Positions 26,801 through 37,825 are shown, counted from the stretch's first letter. The stretch is 64,000 nucleotides of DNA from Liolophura sinensis (GCF_032854445.1 NC_088300.1:21931608-21995607); one strand, 5' to 3'. Notes: generated by a model not told the origin, from the letters alone. Translations and numbers: made by a program.

Positions 26801-29625
26801 AACTTGCTGTTTAAGCTATACGTTTATAATGATGAATACAGGATTGTCAGCGACACAAATCATCGTAGAGGGACCGGAAGTTGGAGTGGAGTTCCTTGTA
26901 GATGACGCTCAGACGACCGAGATTGACGTCTCTTTGGCCACTTGGGAGGCTGAGGCTAACGCACGGATAGATACATTACGGAAAAAGTTAATAAATGTCG
27001 TGTAAGTCAAATTATTACCTTATACGTTAAATTTTCCATGGGGAAATAGGAGTTCGCTTCCTTCAATGTAACCAATTTCCGCGGGCTATGTCTGGTTTCC
27101 TTGCACTACAATGCTGATGGCAGTCGTATAAGTCAAACATTCTTGAGTATACGGCGCAAAACACAAATAATAGAAATGGGATAGATCACTAGACAATTGG
27201 CTACATATAACACACCCTGGCTTCCAATCTTTCGTAACCTATGGGGTTTCTAGTTCGAATCTAGCTATCGTGTGAACTCCTCCCTCGTTAAACCAGTCGA
27301 GTACTCAATAAAATACTTCTTCAGAAGAATTTTGAAGAGAAAGTGAAATATTATCGGCTAATCAAATACTGGAATAAACCTGACAATTTAAGTGTAGCTG
27401 TTGATTCTTGTTTGTGGTATGCAGGCAAACTAGTTTACAATTAAATTAAGTTAATTTTGTATAAAATTGCGCTTAAAGCTCTTCCTTACTTGTTTCTATT
27501 TTGCATGGTACTGACTGCTTTCAACCATGCACATAACCATACATTATTTGATCCAAACAGATGACAAATTTTCAAGAACTTTGTGACGTTTCTGTTCTTT
27601 AGAGTACACTCCTGGGTGGACGCGGTGGACCCCAGCAGAATATCAGTGGAAGTAAGCATGTATTTTGTTGCTGATAGCATGTTTTATTGTAAATGTATTT
27701 TTCTTGGAGACGTTTTAATTTTTATTTGCTTATTTCTTCGTGTCTGAATGTCAGGAATTATACAACCATTTATGCAGAAATGTGTGCTATAAAAATGAAT
27801 CGAATAAAAAGCTAATGTACATGTATAAAAAATTATAATAAAACGTTAAACTAAAAAAAATTAATCTGTTACATTTAACAGAAAGTCTGTTGTCTGAGTG
27901 ATGCTAGAATGTATTCTACTAGTGCAGGCAGGTTGTTATAATAGCACATATATTCTATTAATTCAACATACATGCAAGTTCTATTAAACTAACGGGATAC
28001 TATGTTGAATATGAAATAGTGAATACATTCTAGCATCACAGACAACAGACATTATGTTCAAAATTGACGGATTAATTTTTTGAGTGTACAACGCATCATA
28101 TTCTCATGTATATGTACTGGACTGCTATTGTGTATACGTCTTGAAGATTTGGGACCTTGCCTTATTAGAATAATTAATAGAAAATGTTCACTGACAGTCT
28201 GAATATGTTGTATATTAGAAATTAAAATATACTGTCAGAATTACCGAAATAATTCCAAGGACTTGTTTTAAGGATACCGTTTATTTTTGTGTTGATTAAA
28301 ACAGGCCTGCATACAAAAATTATAAAAATAGACATAAACATTATCTTCCAAAATCTGGCTGCAGAAGGTCTATATCTACAGCCTAGAATTTATATTCCCA
28401 TAAAGGACAGGCAATGCAAACCTTTGTCTTGTAAAGACAAATTTCTATGACGACACTATGCACTTTTCATATTGTTTTTGAAAACATTGTAAATTAGAAA
28501 TGATAAATAGGTCTTTATTACTGAAATTCGAAGCAATGGAGTAGATATATAGGATTTTTGGTAACAGAAGTCAGAACAAGTGGCTATGAAATTTATCGTT
28601 CTCGTATTAATTGCATCGACTCACCCAGTTAAACAATCCACTGACGTTACTTTTCATCACAGTGGTGAAACTTTTCTTTTGTCTAACGTAGGTAGTGCAG
28701 GTCAAGCACCGTTTCCGTTCGGGGACTGCCGTCGTTGCTGACATCATGGCTGCCTCTGACGAGGGAGTGGCTCAGGAATATAGGGACTTCGTGTATGATA
28801 ACTTTAACTGGGGCGGTGTTGGAGACAGATATATTGTGGATGAATTTAGAGAAAACTAAGGTGTGTCATTATAATATTAAAAGGGATTGATAAACCATCT
28901 TTTAACAGTAACCCAGCCGTTTCAACTGTTGAATCGAACAAGCCGAACCAACACTTGTCATGCTTTGAGTTCGAACTTCCGCCAAGTCCCGGTAAGGAAC
29001 CCGCTGTCCGTTTGAAAGAAAACCTGTTGACAACGAAATCCAAAATACTATAGTATCCTTAGATTTGAAGGTGCTAAAAAACGAAAAAAAACAACAAATA
29101 AATTCATAACTAAAAATTATGTTGGAAGAAATTTCGAACAGTCAGCAGGTACCTTGCCGCTACTTGGTGAAAGTTCGAATTCAAAACATGGAGGACGTTG
29201 ATTTGGCGTGTTCGAATCAAAAGTTTGAACAGCTGGATTACTGTTGAAAGATGGTTTACCAATGCTGGCTTTGGCATAATTACATTTCGGGCGTTTTAGG
29301 GAATCGGTGGCTACCAAGGTAAGGTAGGATTTGAAGCTGTTATTTTTACGGTAGGAACGTGGAGCTTAGCTTTGGGCTATTGGTCTATTCACTTCTGCTG
29401 ACTTTTAAAGTCTAGGCGTCGATACAAGCATAAAAGCAAAGTTCCAGAGATTCTGAACAAGTTGCTCATATTTCCTTACAAGATGTGACTTTTGTAAAAT
29501 TCAAGAAAGTTAGTGTGGTGACTATATCCTTGACAAGCAAGTTCTTGTGATGTTGATCAAAACACACTCATGACCTATCAGACGGTACAAAAAGACGATA
29601 TATATATATATATAATATATATATA

Positions 29626-29680
<55 letters not shown>

Positions 29681-32600
29681 AAATATATATATATATATAC
29701 CCCATACGCAAAATACTTCGAACCTGGATTTCCCACTGACAGTGCTGACGCTCTAACCCTTTTAACCTACTGAAGCCTTCAACGGAACTCTCACATGAGA
29801 GACAGCATTTTATCCTAACAAAGATCTTTGAGGTAAATACGATATTACAACTCAGACACCAACAACGTCCTCTATTTTTACGCAAGGTTTTCAACTTTTC
29901 GTATATTTCGTACTCTGCACATGGATTTACTTCCATTGAAAAGAAGAGCACAAGACATACCTTGGCCAGTCTTCATTATGGTATTCCGGTGACCAAAAAG
30001 TTATAAATATGTCATCATTGGGACTGACCTGCTACAAGACGACACCCTAGAGATTGATCGAAGTAATGCTGAAAGAACTTTAACCGGAAGAGAACAAACC
30101 TTGGCTACTGAAGAATGAAGGCTAGTAGACTTTGATGATTTGATTGGTCATTTGAGCAATGAAAAGGCACAAAGTACAAACTTACACTTTCTTTCGTTAC
30201 AGCAAACTTTGATGATTAATTGTCCTCTGAGCAATAAAAAACGTACAAGGTACAAAATTATACTTTGTTTCGTTTCAGCAAACTTGATGATTAGATTGGT
30301 CACTTGAGCTATAAGATGTAGAAAATATATATGGGCATGATGGGAAAGGTATGAATGGCTGAATGCCGTTGGTAAATTGTGCCAATCTGAATAATGCTCT
30401 GCAACAGTGTTAGGATGTGTATCACAGGTTGTACTCAATTGTACATCGTGTAATGCGCTACATCTTTCCGTCAAAAACAGCCAAACCATTAAAACAAAAA
30501 TTACATCATGTAAAAATTTTGAACGTTGTATATGACCATCTTGTCAGCTTCGCCCATGCAGTAAATCTTCTCATGTGTGTTATATGTCCTCTGTCTTCTG
30601 TATATGTCCTCTCTGTTACACACTATGATAAACCGAAAGAAACCCAATCACTGGAATCACGGCGACAATTTCCAGTTATAATGTCATTAAGTTAATGAAA
30701 CTGAATATAATGGGAGTCTTGCGAACGAGCTACACAGACGATCCGAATGACAGTAGGACGTTTTCTTCTGTGAAGCTGCAGTGCGTGCGTACTTCATATC
30801 TTTTTTATCAGCACACAATACCGATAATCGTGACGTAATAAAGAAAGAACGTAATAAAGTGAATGAGTTCACAGTTTTGGACCGTCTTGATACAGAAGGA
30901 AAAGGCTTTTACAAGTGTCCCTTTATAGACTTACAGCACAGAGAGTAAAACCAGAGCAGGGACAACGGTGTGAGAGTTACGTAATGGGTGAAATACGCCT
31001 CATTTCAGTTTACCTCAAGTTTTTTTTAACCACACTGATCATGTAAATGGTTGAATAGTAGCAAATTGTTCGCCCCAAGCACCATGGCTTAAGAAGAATT
31101 AGATAAAAAAAACATGCAGCAATTCATAAGACGTCACTGGCCTAGAATTATTTAAAATGCTGTGTTGTTCTGGTGTTACCTATTACACGTTATACTACTT
31201 CCCTTTGTGCTTTTCAGGGGAACGTGGACTATACCCTAGCGGAGACGGCCATTCGGAAACATGAGAGCACAAGGGTATAGTGTTGGACTCTAATTACCAT
31301 TAAATGTATTGTTATAAACTGTCCCTCACTGCTTGCATTAATATCATGATGGATGCACCTCTATTAAATAATGCCTGTAGAGCCAACATATTATGAGGCA
31401 CCTCTATTAAATAATGCCTGTAGTGCCAACATATTATCCAACGTGATAAGTTGTGGTTTCGTCTAACACTGGAATCTAGAATGCATAAAAATTCACTTGT
31501 GAATTTCAGCAGAGATGAACCGAATTCGCATAGTGATTTGCCTTAGTCAACTGAACACTTTTAACGGGTTTAGAGTTATTAATACGCCTAAATTATTTCA
31601 AATTCTTTCGTCCATCACATTCTGAGAGTTTATGGAACTAGAGTACCGTTGTAATTACTTTTAATCCAATTTAAGAGGTAAAAACCCTCGACACTGAACA
31701 TTCCACTGCATATCATTACCATTCTTTATCACATGCTGGTATATATTACTAAAGTCATTATTTTGTCTCAAAGGCAATATTAGTCTTGTTCACGGATTGT
31801 TGTTTTTTGTTTTTTTTTTTGTTTTACCGGTGTAATTAATGATATGTTTTGTTACAAAGACAAAGAAACTGTTCCCTGTTTAAGATTTGTATGCAAGTGG
31901 TTTTGATAATTGTGATTTACAGTGCTATCGGATATACAATTTTGAACATCAGGGTTAGTCAATAATGCTGTGTTTTTCAGACTCCAAATCCATGGCGACA
32001 ATTTGCTGTGGGGATCCTCAGAGGCTTTTGTTCCCCCATGGGTTCCGCCCATGTGCACTGTTGATATCTACTCCGCGACCATCAATCATATAAGAAACAC
32101 CGTCAAGCACTTCCGGGAAATGTGAGTATCTGAAATCCGTTTGGAAGCCCGTTAAGACTGTTGTCACCTGAGCAAGCGATGGAAGCGCTTTGTAATATAT
32201 CCGTGATAATAAATTCTCTCACAATCATAATAAGTGATTGATGTGTCCATTATTTTATAAATGTTTCGACAAAAAGAGAGCCAAGATATACCGACTGTTT
32301 AAAGAAGAGGTCAAAATTGCCTCGGGTATGTGGAGAATAATAATCTAATAGTGTTATTATCAGAGCCGTGTTTGTTTGAGTGCACATATCGCTAAAGCGT
32401 GACTGGCAACATTCTTCATTATCTTATTTGCTTGCCCAACAACAGGGAGTATTGGACTAGGAGTACAAAGTGTATGGAAATATACATCGTTATGAATTCC
32501 TTAACGGGTTCGACACTTGATACAGCACATTAAAGAAGCCATTAAAACGACTGGCTGCTTCCAGTTTCCAGAATACACTTAAAATACTAATCTTGACAGA

Positions 32601-35600
32601 AAGTATGTTGTCTGAGTGATGCTACGATGAATTCTGTTATTATAAGAAAATATTTTGTCATATTCAACAGAATATTGCTGGTCTAATAGAATTTTTTGTT
32701 CAAATAATATGTGTGTTATATTTATCAAAATAAACTGCTGCAATAGCAGAATACATACTCAGACAACAGACTTTCTATTACATTTAACACATTATTTTTT
32801 TCAGTGTATTCTTGTCACCCATAAATCTAATATTTCGCTCAACATAAATCTAAGCGTCAAAACCGGCAGGCATTCGTATACCAGCCGTCAGCCAAAATGG
32901 TCAATCGGGGTCAATAATCGCCGGATCAATTTTCCATTACAAAGTTCAACACAAACCACTTGAGAACTAAGAAAGTATATACAAAGTACAGGTTAGGTCG
33001 GTTTCAAATGTGAGATAAAAATATTCATTCTGCTTTGAACGAGATATTTGGTGCTAATTCTATTAATGAAAAATGACGCGCTTGAAATTTTTACATTGGA
33101 TGTTACTCTTTTTATTTGTTTCCGTTGAATGCTTAGTTTTATATGCAAATTTGTTGCAAAATCTTTGAAGTGTGGACCTATGGGACGTCAGCAGTGAGTT
33201 GCTTCACGGAAATTGGTTTGAGAAAAGGCTGAACGAACCTCGATTCTCTCAGATGGCTTTTCGATTGGCTCGGAACTTTGATGAAGATGTCAAATTAATT
33301 CTTAACGATTTCGATGTGGTTGCTGAAGGAACATACACCGAGGTGAGTGCAACATATATCCCAGTCGAATGACACGTAAGATTCTAACATCAGTAATATT
33401 GGCACTACCTTGCTTGGTGTACAGCATATTTGGAATAGGCCAAGTACTGGTCGAACCGGTGTCAGCATAATGTGACTGTGTGGAGCGTTGTGTCCGATGT
33501 CTTCGTAATGACGTCCCCGTGACTAAAATACTAAAGAATTTAACTGATGTTTAAACGGAACTAAATGGTATATGCTAAGTAGTAGCTAATGTGAACTTTC
33601 CACAAACATCTATAACTTCTCCAAGTTGTATCCCTACAGGTGTCCCTTAACGTATGTTTTGTGGTTCTCGTTGCAGAGTTATCTTTCACAAGCGTATGAT
33701 TTTCTTGCGACCAGAACTGGGATTGATGGTTTGGGAGCTCAGTGTCACTTTACGTCTGAACCTAACCCTATTTTGATGAAGGTAGGAGCTTACGGCAAAT
33801 AGTTATTCCCTTATTAATTTCTGGAATAAACTCAATGGAAATTAACTGATTGTCACAGATACCAAATCTTCGGTTCCTTTGATATAACCAAGAGTTGTTA
33901 CATTAACAACGGGAAACATCTCTATGCTGACAAGAGTTATGAGATGACAAATTGCTATTGAATACTAAATCCCTTTATTTATTACTAGTAACGTCCCAAA
34001 CGAAGTAGATCCAAGCAGATAACAAAGATTCCTTACTACAAGCTATTGAAATCTACATCGAAACCTCTTCATCAATTATAGAGGAGGTAATCATCCTCAT
34101 AAGTATCAGCTTACTTCATCCAGTCATGTCTTGAAAGTCCCTAAGGTAAAATAATACAATTATCATGCTTTATCCCCATGTTGTTCTACACTAATAAAGT
34201 CGTAATCAAAGCAACCACACGCATTAAGTCTACATCGATCAAAAGCGTGTAAGCCCACAGCAGCGGGTGGCAGTTAGTCCATAGTCTTTTGGAGTTAAAA
34301 TTGTGTTGAGTCTTGAGTACACACGCGACACAACTCTTCGCTGAAATTTACATGAGAACTCTTCATTCTTGCTGAGTCATTCATGTTGTCTCTTGGAATA
34401 AAATCAAATCTGAAATCGAGATGGTGTCGAGACACGGGCCAGAGCAGGGCGGGGAGAGATTCCATTAAGACTCAGCACTCGTCTTGATGTCGTAATTTTG
34501 CGTCCTCGATGTAATTTCGTTTTCTCGAATAAGCACCGACCAAGTCTTGACCAAAACTCTACCAAATCTCGTGCTCTGTTTTGATGATCGAATCCATCTT
34601 TTCTGAATAAAATGTTAATAAACTCTAATTAATCCTAAAATATATAACTAACTACCTGCCACTTATGCTCACGTAATTATCCGAGTCCTAGTTGTGTGCG
34701 CCAGATGGAAATGGATATGATTACGAAATCGTTTGGCATATTAATCTTAAATCAATTCTGGACCAGAGTTCGAAGTTGGGAAATTCACGAGTCTTAGTTG
34801 TTTGGACGACAATCCGACATGATACCAATTTATTGACAGGTAGCTTGCCCTATAAACGGAGGGGAAACATACATGCATAACTCAATTGCCATTGGCCTTG
34901 TAGGGCAATATATAGTGAGATTATTATTAAATGATTCGAGAACACAAATTGAAAGTTTATCTTTAAACTGAATTCTGATAAAATTCCCATGGTATACCTT
35001 ACAGCGGCGCCTTGACCGCCTGTATTCTGCCGGGCTGCCAATATGGGTGACTCAGCTTGAGGTTGTCTCCGATGACGTAGACGAGAGGGCGGGCTGGTAC
35101 GAGACGGCTTTACGGCTATTGTTCTCGCATCCGGCAGTAGCGGGCATCACAATATGGGGCTTTTGGAGCGAGGAACATGATTTAGGGGAATCCGCAGCGC
35201 TGGTCTCCGGAGAAAACTTCACGGTAAGACTAAAGATAAAAGACGACAGCACAGAAAGTAAACCAAGAGCAGTAACAACAGTGTGATAGTTGGCAATTGG
35301 TCAGAGGTAACCGGTGAAACACTTACAGGGTAGCATCCTACACGGTGTTCCCATTAGTTAAGCAGAGTTCGATTAATAATGTGCAGTGATGTTAAGTACC
35401 ACGACGCCATCAAAGTAAACTTTAATAATGCGGTTTCGATTAACAGAAAGGAATTGTTTTTGAAACTACCGCGCTTGCCAATAAGGGAAACTGGAGTGCA
35501 ATTTTCCCCCACAAATTCTTATCACAATTGTTCATAATGAGCCATGTTTGTGATAGAGCAGATTAGAAATTAACAAACGCGTACAGTGAGGGAACAGTTA

Positions 35601-37330
35601 CGTTTCTGTGGCAATAGGGTACCTTTTCCCTGCATTGGCAACTCGGGTTCAAACTGAACTTACCATTGTTCCCTGGTAATACATAAGTGTTACGTTACCG
35701 GTTATCGCACCGAACCTTCGCCCGAAGGCAGGATTGCACGATATTTAGTTATTTATATGGTTGGTGTTTTACGGCGTACTCAAGAATACTTCATTTAAAC
35801 GACGACAGTCAGCATTATGGTGGGAGGAAACCGGGCAGAGTCTGGAGGAGGACCCATGAACATCTACAGGTTGTTGGCAGATCTTCCCACGTACGGCCCG
35901 AGAGGTGCGAGGCTCTTGGGTGGAGCGCTTACCTCCTCAGCCCCGGAGGCCTCGGAATGAACAACAGAGTATTACTTTTGGCCCGCATTACTTTTGGCCA
36001 GAAACATTCCTTCTTCTGAACTTTGCTCTTCTCCAGTTTTCTGTACCTATTCATTATCAAACAGTCGCTGTATGAAATCTGGATTGTTTCAGGGGTTCTG
36101 TTTAAAGATAAAGAAGCTTTGAAAGGGAAGTCCAACACATGAATGGCATTCTGACAGCATCGTGATGCCATAATCATAGAGTTGATGTGGAACAAAACAG
36201 CATTTTTCACTCCGAAATTATGAAAATCAACTGACATCATATGTCTTAGTACTATAAGCGAATGGTGTATACTACGTTCACTGAAAGCTGACCATGAAGA
36301 ACCTATCGTTTTTGTTGGCATAGCCCTATGTGTTTGCTCACTGTTGTCATAGTACACTAAAATAATGGGATACCTTCCCCGCTCTAAACTGAGGTCTCGG
36401 CGGATTTTCCTGTCACTATATGGCGCTGAGGTTAATTTGGATGTTACAAGACTTTTGTTGTTTGACGTCAAACATGTAGGGTGCTGTGGATACATCTATG
36501 ACGGGCATGGCCTACTCACTGTGATGTATCGCTGTTGATGCAGTGAAACAGTGTAACGTTTTATGTTACTAAAATGATAATACGTCCCACTCCCGGGTTT
36601 CTGTGCGTATGCCATTGACCTTTGTTCGCTTGTCGTGCATGAGTAATACGTCACCAGTTTACCCACAAAACGTCATCACAAAGGCGTGAATCAACAATGC
36701 ACACTTTGGGCTCGAATTAATTTAGGTGGGAAAGAATTCCCATTTCTTGTATGTTTTTCGTGGTAATACAGTTGACTCAAGCCAGTATTGTTATACACTA
36801 TCAGTCAGATTATACCATTTCCGTGATTGTTTGATTGTTAGGTGTTGATCATTCATACTCAAAACGTACCGACCTTATTCAAGCTAGACAGGTGAACTCG
36901 CCATATTGGTAGAAGACACGAACGCAACGTGTCCTATATGAACCGTTTCAGGACTCGATTATGCTACCAATATTGAGAACATTAAATTTGTCTTTTATTT
37001 GTCGTGTGTGTGGCATTGTCGTATTTATGTTTTTCTTTTTGGTCATAATGATGATTTTTAGGTTTATGGCGGCTACTTGGATTCTCTTGTTACCTTTGTC
37101 AGATTAACGCTGCCGGAGAGCGCTTCGTTGACCTCATTCACAATGAATGGTGGACCAATGATACGCATGCGCTGTCAGACGGAGACGACTACATGCTTCA
37201 GGTTTTCCAGGGGGACTATGTCATAACGGTCAAGCTGGACGGGGCAGTCGAAGAAACAAAACAGTTTACTGTGGGTGATGTGGACATGTTGGTCAACTTG
37301 ACCGTCACTGTGGATTTAACTCCTCCGTGA
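20805..37330 (+). CDS. GH10 gene A: CBM4_9-GH10 protein, nucleophile lost, two frame disruptions (pseudoenzyme or young pseudogene)
   Basis: Exons by alignment to genes C and D: 20805-20983, 23679-23821, 24595-24687, 26842-27001, 27603-27651, 28692-28860, 31218-31274, 31981-32121, 33171-33342, 33677-33781, 35005-35223, 37103-37330. All have AG/GT boundaries. It encodes a signal peptide (MKSVILLFWLLHFIHG), a CBM4_9-like domain (exons 1-4), a GH10 barrel (exons 4-11) and a C-terminal beta domain. The acid/base segment reads WDVSSELLHG: Glu is kept (33196-33198) but Asn is replaced by Ser. The nucleophile segment reads VTQLEV: CAG (Gln) at 35053-35055 replaces Glu. Exon 6 is 169 nt against 168 in C and D, with one extra G in a GGGG run near 28810, giving TAA at 28857-28859. 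Exon 7 is 57 nt against 56. Read literally the product stops after about 263 residues: a secreted carbohydrate-binding module plus a barrel fragment. Confidence 0.8.
21075..21201 (+). mobile_element. SINE family 1, 3' part
   Basis: This is the 3' half of the dispersed SINE: a GGATG.TCGTGGGTTTCCTCC block, CCACCATAATGCTGGCC, then GAGTACGGCGTAAAACACC and an AATAAA-rich tail. It lies in intron 1 of gene A, just upstream of a full copy. Confidence 0.8.
21266..21510 (+). mobile_element. SINE family 1, near full-length with tRNA-like head
   Basis: The head carries an RNA polymerase III A box (TGGCTCAGTTGG, 21275-21286) and a B-box-like AGTTCAAGTAC (21344-21354), as in a tRNA-derived SINE. It is followed by the conserved body (TGCTGGCTTCCTCTCCGG, CTGCGGATGGTCGTGGG) and the tail TGAGTACGGCATAAAACACC with AAATAAATAAAT. 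It lies in intron 1 of gene A. Confidence 0.88.
21843..22030 (+). mobile_element. SINE family 1, 5'-truncated copy
   Basis: The body begins at CTTCCTCCCCGGCCGTAC and runs through the CTGCGGATGGT block to TGAGTATGGCGTAAAACAC and an AAATAAATAAAT tail. It lacks the tRNA-like head. Intron 1 of gene A. Confidence 0.82.
26665..26797 (+). mobile_element. SINE family 1 fragment
   Basis: Truncated copy ending GCCGTCGTATAAGTGGAATA, TTTTTGAGTACGGCGTAAAA and an A-rich tail, 45 bp before exon 4 of gene A. Confidence 0.75.
27072..27172 (+). mobile_element. SINE family 1 fragment, degenerate
   Basis: Retains CGCGGGCTATG.CTGGTTTCC, AATGCTGATGGCAGTCGTAT and TTCTTGAGTATACGGCG, with extra bases in the tail motif. 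Intron 4 of gene A. Confidence 0.65.
27880..28055. mobile_element. Palindromic MITE, copy 1
   Basis: Starts AGAAAGTCTGTTGTCTGAG followed by TGATGCTAGAATGTATTC and ends with the reverse complement (GAATACATTCTAGCATCACA, then GACAACAGAC). It is about 176 bp with roughly 30-bp inverted ends and no coding capacity. A related element of nearly the same size lies at 32598-32776. Both are in introns of gene A (introns 5 and 8). Confidence 0.8.
28884..29275. repeat. Inverted duplication of an unidentified coding-like fragment
   Basis: The left arm (about 28884-29012, read on +) and the right arm (about 29133-29275, read on -) encode similar peptides: both contain GKPSFNSNPAV or DKPSFNSNPAV, then SN.PNQ, then CFEFEL.PS.GK.PA. 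The two arms converge toward a spacer of about 120 bp. Conservation at the peptide level suggests a duplicated piece of a real or transposon gene. I do not recognise the family. It lies in intron 6 of gene A. Confidence 0.65.
29599..29699. repeat. (TA)n microsatellite
   Basis: About 100 bp of almost pure TA dinucleotide repeat with short interruptions, in intron 6 of gene A. Confidence 0.95.
30131..30345. repeat. Degenerate tandem repeat, about 77 bp x 3
   Basis: Three successive diverged copies begin TTTGATGATTTGATT (30131), TTTGATGATTAATTG (30209) and CTTGATGATTAGATTGG (30285). Each is followed by a GAGC(A/T)AT block and a TACAAA.TTA run. Intron 6 of gene A. Confidence 0.7.
31082..31175. 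mobile_element. Decayed partial copy of the fold-back element
   Basis: CACCATGGCTTAAG, an A-rich run, CATGCAGCAATT, GACGTCACTGGCCTAGAATT and ATGCTGTGTTG appear in the same order as in the reverse complement of 18280-18385. This is therefore a second, unlinked copy of part of the element at 17583-18509. It sits about 40 bp upstream of exon 7 of gene A. Confidence 0.7.
31356..31440. repeat. Tandem duplication, 43 bp x 2
   Basis: CACCTCTATTAAATAATGCC...CCAACATATTAT occurs at 31356 and again at 31399 with a single-base difference in the sampled core. Intron 7 of gene A. Confidence 0.9.
32598..32776. mobile_element. Palindromic MITE, copy 2
   Basis: Starts AGAAAGTATGTTGTCTGAG and TGATGCT; ends CTCAGACAACAGACTTTCT, the exact inverse of the consensus start. 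Length is about 179 bp, matching copy 1 at 27880-28055, while the centre is diverged. Confidence 0.8.
33420..33525 (+). mobile_element. SINE family 2 fragment (possible)
   Basis: CGAACCGGTGTCAGCATAAT, GTGACTGTGTGGAG and GTGTCCGATGTCTTCG resemble the body of the copies at 37575 and 48575. Both ends are missing. Confidence 0.5.
35745..35935 (-). mobile_element. SINE family 1, minus orientation, head truncated
   Basis: On the plus strand it shows the inverted tail (GGTGTTTTACGGCGTACTCA), then GACGACAGTCAGCATTATGG, TGGGAGGAAACCGGGCAGAG and TTGGCAGATCTTCCCACGTA, the reverse complement of the full-length copies. It lies in intron 11 of gene A. Confidence 0.85.
35936..36495 (-). other. Hypothetical 188-codon open frame (unsupported as a gene)
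   Basis: A minus-strand frame stays open for 188 codons from an ATG ending at 36495; its last codons run a few bases into the SINE at 35745-35935. It is the longest continuous frame in the window and its composition is not low-complexity. I recognise no domain, signal peptide or promoter. It lies inside intron 11 of gene A on the opposite strand. It could be a fragment of an unknown transposon or a chance frame. Confidence 0.2.
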
Positions 37331-37371
37331 AAATAGTGCTTGCCTTGCTTTCTGTGTTTGTAAATGTTGTC

Positions 37372-37377
37372 ATTAAA
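37372..37377 (+). terminator. Poly(A) signal of gene A
   Basis: ATTAAA, the common variant signal, lies 42 bp after the gene A stop codon and is followed by an A-rich then T-rich stretch. Confidence 0.6.
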
Positions 37378-37574
37378 AGTTGCAAAAAATGTTTTTTGCT
37401 CTTGAGTTTTTGCTGTAAATGTAAGCTGATTTTAGTTTTCTTTAGGTTCAGTTGTTCACAAGGACATTAGGACATAAGCCTGTTTTTAATTTTAGTCCCG
37501 ACTGAAGGACCATTTTCTTTGTATTAGTATGAGACAATGTGACAACTGATAAATGACCAACGGTTTCATGTTTC

Positions 37575-37825
37575 ATGCCTCGCTCAGCGCAGAGAGGTAA
37601 GCGCGAGGAAACAAGGTTGGTTGGCCCGGTGTCAGTATAATGAGACCGCGTAAAGTGTCATGTCTGGTCTCTTCGACATGATGCAGAGGCGGCAGCACTT
37701 TGGTGACATGGATTCGGCTTCCCACAAAAAGACAAAATATAAGAAAGACGCACAATGACTCCTCGTCGTCATATGACTGAAATTGTTAAATACAACGCTA
37801 CAGCCCAAGCATACATACATACATG
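37575..37825 (+). mobile_element. SINE family 2 copy
   Basis: The body GGTGTCAGTATAATGAGACC, GTGTCATGTCTGGTCTCTTC and GACATGATGCAGAGGCGGC is followed by CGTCGTCATATGACTGAAAT and a CATACATACATAC tail. The same order is seen at 48575-48905. The head is truncated or degenerate. Confidence 0.75.

Noticed and set aside
29568-29951. Open frames rich in IYIYIY on both strands
   Set aside because: They are translations of the (TA)n microsatellite; the same applies near 47600.
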